From Alphaproteobacteria bacterium (GTDB taxonomy: Bacteria > Pseudomonadota > Alphaproteobacteria > Rhizobiales > JAJRRF01): a stretch of DNA of 40,890 bases. The position numbers were made by a program, and so were the translations under genes. Numbering within the stretch: the stretch's first letter is position 1; every line of letters starts with the position of its first letter. This document shows positions 37,064 through 40,890 of the stretch, piece after piece. The notes under the pieces are model-generated. The model saw only the letters and a program-made list of their open reading frames with translations, did not search any database and was not told the origin of the DNA. The stretch lies in assembly GCA_024279735.1 (NCBI GenBank), contig JAJRRF010000181.1, forward strand, positions 1 to 40,890. The letters run 5' to 3'.

Positions 37064-38821
37064 CTACATCTCATCGACAGGCTCAACGCCCAATATTTGT
37101 AACCCTGAAGATATGACTGCTGCCGTAGCAGCAACCATGGCAAGGCGTGCTGCTGTCAACTGTTTATTGTCTCCAGAGATAAACCGTAAATGTGGTATAT
37201 CTGTGCCTTTATTATACAGTGAATTGAAATTGCTTGCCAAATCATTAAGATAGAACGCAATCCTGTGCGGTTCATGCATTAATGCCGCACTTTCCACAGT
37301 TTTTGGGTATTGGGCGAGACATTTTATCACAGCAATCTCGGCTTCGTCCGTCAACAGACCCAAATCTACACTGTCCAGGTTCTGCGGATCAAAGGTCATA
37401 TCTGGCATCATTTCAGGCAATTTACGGTGCAGCACAGACTGGGTGCGGGCATGGGTGTATTGCACATAATAGACCGGATTCTCCCTTTTGTTCTCCACAA
37501 CTTTGGCAAAATCAAAGTCCAACGCAGCGTCATTCTTGCGGTACAGCATCATAAAGCGCACCACATCCTTGCCTACCTCATCGACAACTTCCCGCAGGGT
37601 GACAAATGTCCCTGCCCGTTTTGACATTTTCAAAGGTTGCCCGTCCCGAAACAGGTTGACCAACTGGACAATCTTGACATCCAGCGTCCCTTTGTCATCA
37701 CTCAGGGCTTTCACGGCTGCCTTCATCCGCTTGATATAGCCGCTATGGTCTGCGCCCCAGACATCAATCATCTGGCCAAAACCCCTGTCGAACTTGTCCC
37801 TGTGATAGGCCATGTCGGACGCAAAATAGGTATAGCTGCCATCTGACTTGACCAGGGCACGGTCGACATCATCACCGTAATCTGTTGAACGGAACAGGGT
37901 CTGCTCACGTTCGTCCCAGTCCTCCAGCAACTTGCCCTTGGGCGGCGGCAGAGTGCCTTCATAGACAATGCCGCGTTCCTGCAACTCGGTAATGGTTGCC
38001 CTAACCACATCCTTTTCCCCCTGGATCAGGGAACGTTCGGAGAAATAGACATCAAACGATATATCCAGGGCTTTCAGGTCATCGCGGATCATGTCCATCA
38101 TCGCATCAATGGAAAAGTCCTTGAACAGGGCCAGCCATTCAGCCTCATCCTTGCCCAGATAGTTATCCCCATATTTTTCAAACAGGGCCTGTCCGACAGG
38201 TTTCAGATAATCCCCGGGATAAAGCCCTTCCGGGATTTCAATGGACTGCCCCGCAGCCTCGCAATAGCGTAGATAGGCAGACCGTGCCAGCACATTGACC
38301 TGGTTTCCAGCATCATTAATATAATATTCGCGGGTGACATCATAGCCGGCAAACTCCAGCAGCCGCGCCAAAGCATCGCCAAAGATCGCGCCGCGACAAT
38401 GGCCAACATGCATCGGGCCCGTCGGGTTGGCCGAGACAAATTCCAGATTGACCTTTTGGCCTCTGCCCGCTTCAGAGCGGCCATATTTTGTGGGCGCATC
38501 CAGAATCAGCGGAATAATCTGAAGCCAAAACGCTTTACCAATGGTCAGGTTGATAAACCCAGGCCCGGCAATATCCACTTTGTCAATATCGCTATGGCTT
38601 TCCAGCTTTTCCGCAACCTTCTGCGCCAGGTCGCGCGGTTTCATCTTGGCAAACCGCGCCAGCACCATCGCCACATTGGTTGATATGTCGCCATGGCTCT
38701 CATCACGCGGGGTCTCTACACTCACGCCCTTCCAGACCATGTCAGGGGACATCACCCCCTCAGACTGGAGCTGCGTCACGGCATCAAGGATAATGCCCTC
38801 AAAATGGGAAAATACGTTCAT
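37064..38821 (-). CDS. argS: Arginyl-tRNA synthetase
   Basis: [29 protein letters not shown] (HIGH), [20 protein letters not shown] (KMSK). Confidence 0.98.
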   Translation of the reverse strand: MNVFSHFEGIILDAVTQLQSEGVMSPDMVWKGVSVETPRDESHGDISTNVAMVLARFAKMKPRDLAQKVAEKLESHSDIDKVDIAGPGFINLTIGKAFWLQIIPLILDAPTKYGRSEAGRGQKVNLEFVSANPTGPMHVGHCRGAIFGDALARLLEFAGYDVTREYYINDAGNQVNVLARSAYLRYCEAAGQSIEIPEGLYPGDYLKPVGQALFEKYGDNYLGKDEAEWLALFKDFSIDAMMDMIRDDLKALDISFDVYFSERSLIQGEKDVVRATITELQERGIVYEGTLPPPKGKLLEDWDEREQTLFRSTDYGDDVDRALVKSDGSYTYFASDMAYHRDKFDRGFGQMIDVWGADHSGYIKRMKAAVKALSDDKGTLDVKIVQLVNLFRDGQPLKMSKRAGTFVTLREVVDEVGKDVVRFMMLYRKNDAALDFDFAKVVENKRENPVYYVQYTHARTQSVLHRKLPEMMPDMTFDPQNLDSVDLGLLTDEAEIAVIKCLAQYPKTVESAALMHEPHRIAFYLNDLASNFNSLYNKGTDIPHLRFISGDNKQLTAARLAMVAATAAVISSGLQILGVEPVDEM

Positions 38822-38894
38822 AATTTTTTGGTTTCTCTTGTTGTTTTTGGGCTTGCACTAACAGGTATTTGTTTTTACAGGAAATTGCGAATTG

Positions 38895-39359
38895 TTATAC
38901 TTTAGCCTTTTGGTGATAGCTGGTAAGGTGATTGTCAAGAGACCAGATAAAAATCTCTTTGGCTGGAGAGATGGCACAAAACCTTTCAAACTCCTTGATA
39001 ATGGTCAAATCGCCAAAGCCTATCTCTCTCATAGCCAACTCTGGAAACTCAGACAACCAACGGGCAAAATCATTGGTCAGAGGACATTCACTTATTGTAT
39101 AAGGAGCTTTCCCATCAAAGGTATCACGAACTTCTTGGATAAAAAGATTGGCAACATCTCGTCTTTGTCTTCCATCGCCATTTTGGGCAATATGATTTCC
39201 TGTTTCTAAAATGGTCGCAATAGGCAGCATAAACTTGCATTTGCGATTCTTATGTTTTTCAAAAGTGTTAAGGATTTCGTCTCTATCCCTATTCAGCTTT
39301 GGTACATTGAGAATAGTGACAAAAACACTGGTATCAATGAGACAGATAATACGGCTCAT
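38895..39359 (-). CDS. PIN-domain protein (putative RNase effector)
   Basis: LIDTSVF (D9), ATILETGNHI (E52), GFGDLTIIKEFE (D117), IWSLDNHL (D142): acidic PIN layout; start overlaps the upstream ATPase stop (ATGA). Confidence 0.8.
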   Translation of the reverse strand: MSRIICLIDTSVFVTILNVPKLNRDRDEILNTFEKHKNRKCKFMLPIATILETGNHIAQNGDGRQRRDVANLFIQEVRDTFDGKAPYTISECPLTNDFARWLSEFPELAMREIGFGDLTIIKEFERFCAISPAKEIFIWSLDNHLTSYHQKAKV

Positions 39360-40645
39360 TCACCAATACCCCGCATCCGTTCAAGCCACTCCTCGTCTTT
39401 CTCCTTCTGTTCTTCAGCTGAAACAGGGTTTTTAACAAAACGGTCAACAATACCATTTGTGACTAATGTGCCAAGAGGTCCCTGAAACACCAACCCCTCA
39501 TAATCATCAAGATCACTCAAACGTACAAGGCGGCTATCGCCGTCTTTGGGATCGCGGTATGAAAACACCACATCGCCCAAGGCCTCATCTGGCAGTGCAT
39601 CCATCAGGGCGGGGTTATGGGTGGTGAGCAACAGGCGTATTTTGCGCTCCTTAGCTTTTTCCAGCATCATCGCCAGCAGTTCATGCGCCCTTGACGGGTG
39701 AATGCCGTTATCCACTTCCTCAATCACCACTGTTGAATTTTCGGGCGCGGAAAGAAGGGCGGCAGCAATTGCCAGCACCCGCAATGTGCCGTCTGAGAGA
39801 AGCTCCCCCAACACAGGACGTTCCTCGCCGCCAAAAGTTTCAACCAGCTCAAAAAAGTAGCGGCCACGGCGGTCATCCTGAAGCCTTATATCTGTAAAAT
39901 TTTGCTCTGGCAGGCTTTTAATAAAGTTAAGCAGCGGCTCTCTATTCTCTTCCTTTGCCCAAAGGGTTTGCAAAACGCCCGCAAGGTTTGAGCAATCATT
40001 GCGCAGTGTTTTTTCAGGAACACTATCACCGCGCATTTTCGAGGGGATTGGGTCGATGAATAGATTTACCTTAAGAAATATTTGATAGAGTTCTACTGAT
40101 TGTAATGCCTCAAACTGAAGCGGGTTATTTGTATCAAACAAAGCAGCTAAATTTTCAATATGTCCCATTACAGATGTTATATTCGGAATATCAAGTATCA
40201 GACCATCTTTAAAGGTAACAACATTCCTATTTTCTTGGAAAGGAAATACTTTCCCAGTATCATTTTTTTCCACACTATATAAAGAGCGTTCATCTTCAAA
40301 TATTTCTTCCTCCAAAACTTTTAAACCATTGTTTTGTCGTCCCAATGTTATCAAAAATTTATTCCATGTTGGCCACTCAATCTCACACCCCAGCGTAAAT
40401 TCCTTAGCCCCGTGATGCCCCAGGTCACGGCTACTGCCGCGAAATATCTTGTTGCTGTCATCAATATTATGCTGAATGGTGGACAGCTTTTGCCCTTCGG
40501 CCAAAAAGCTTAGGAAGCGGAAAGCCTCAATGGCGTTGCTTTTCCCAGAGGCATTTGCCCCAATCATCAGGGTCAGCGGCGCAAGCGGCAAGGACTGCTT
40601 TTTGCCAAAACTCTTGAAATTCTCGATAGTGATAGATTTTAGCAT
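39356..40645 (-). CDS. ABC/AAA_21-type ATPase (OLD/SMC-like)
   Basis: SITIENFKSFGKKQSLPLAPLTLMIGANASGKSNAIEAFRFLS (Walker A), LLSDGTLRVLAIAAALLS (signature-like), STVVIEEVDNGIHPSRAHELL (Walker B), LLLTTHNPALMDALP (H-loop). Confidence 0.9.
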   Translation of the reverse strand: MLKSITIENFKSFGKKQSLPLAPLTLMIGANASGKSNAIEAFRFLSFLAEGQKLSTIQHNIDDSNKIFRGSSRDLGHHGAKEFTLGCEIEWPTWNKFLITLGRQNNGLKVLEEEIFEDERSLYSVEKNDTGKVFPFQENRNVVTFKDGLILDIPNITSVMGHIENLAALFDTNNPLQFEALQSVELYQIFLKVNLFIDPIPSKMRGDSVPEKTLRNDCSNLAGVLQTLWAKEENREPLLNFIKSLPEQNFTDIRLQDDRRGRYFFELVETFGGEERPVLGELLSDGTLRVLAIAAALLSAPENSTVVIEEVDNGIHPSRAHELLAMMLEKAKERKIRLLLTTHNPALMDALPDEALGDVVFSYRDPKDGDSRLVRLSDLDDYEGLVFQGPLGTLVTNGIVDRFVKNPVSAEEQKEKDEEWLERMRGIGE

Positions 40646-40667
40646 GACAGTCCTTCCTTATCTATTT

Positions 40668-40755
40668 AACGCAAATAATGAAGCGTCTTTGTAAGATACT
40701 GATTCAGTTACTATTCTTTGTCATCCTGAATTTATTTCAGGATTCATACACCAAT
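40668..40755. repeat. Palindromic repeat family B, copy 2 (TAACGCAAATA...GTCATCCTGAATTTATTTCAGGATTCATA)
   Basis: Same start and core as the 15082 copy; the right half seems to be missing or too diverged to see. Confidence 0.65.
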
Positions 40756-40854
40756 AGTTCGGACAGTTTTCACCCAACAAAAAAATAAGTGAGCCCTCAA
40801 TTTGTGGGAAGATGGTGTTGTAAACGACATCAATCCTTCAAAACGGAGGAACTC

Positions 40855-40890
40855 ATGGACATTGTAACAACTGTTCTGGATCAAATGCCA
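40855..40890 (+). CDS. Start of an ORF truncated by the window edge (MDIVTTVLDQMP...), possibly a transposase
   Basis: ATG preceded by a strong GGAGG ribosome-binding site; continues off the end. Confidence 0.35.
   Translation, partial: MDIVTTVLDQMP

Noticed and set aside
38895-39359. Standard VapBC toxin-antitoxin
   Set aside because: The PIN partner is an ABC-type ATPase and no small DNA-binding antitoxin ORF lies upstream.
1-40890. CRISPR array, tRNA or rRNA genes
   Set aside because: No regularly spaced repeats, and no tRNA or rRNA signature noticed on either strand.

Overview
The window is a chromosomal segment from a bacterium that looks alphaproteobacterial, inferred from gene order and family content. 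Two conserved housekeeping blocks are present. Block 1 (minus strand): lptF-lptG-lptD-surA-like-pdxA-rsmA, with pepA divergent. Block 2 (minus strand): argS-SPOR-nagZ-scpA-scpB-(flavin reductase)-tatA-tatB-tatC-serS-surE-pcm-M23/LysM, then yajC-secD-secF-Mth938-squalene/phytoene-synthase-like, with a DUF815-type ATPase on the plus strand. Between the blocks (about 11.2-19.9 kb) is a looser region: an uncharacterised membrane protein, a small membrane ORF, a Spy/CpxP-like periplasmic protein, recQ, a short DUF4145-like Cys-rich fragment and a large secreted SGNH/GDSL hydrolase. The best candidate for an undescribed system is a translationally coupled ABC/AAA_21-type ATPase + PIN-nuclease pair (38895-40645) upstream of argS, next to palindromic repeat DNA. 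The main structural findings are small non-coding repeats: a ~105 bp CTAGAGCA-ended palindromic family (3 diverged copies, one supplying the lptD stop codon), a 174 bp element with perfect 15 bp terminal inverted repeats that supplies the stop of a small ORF, a GTCATCCTGAA-type palindromic repeat (2 copies plus a looser third), and a repeated TATCCAC...GTGGATA hairpin motif flanking a secreted-protein gene. I saw no rRNA, tRNA or CRISPR array. All family assignments come from reading motifs; no database search was run.
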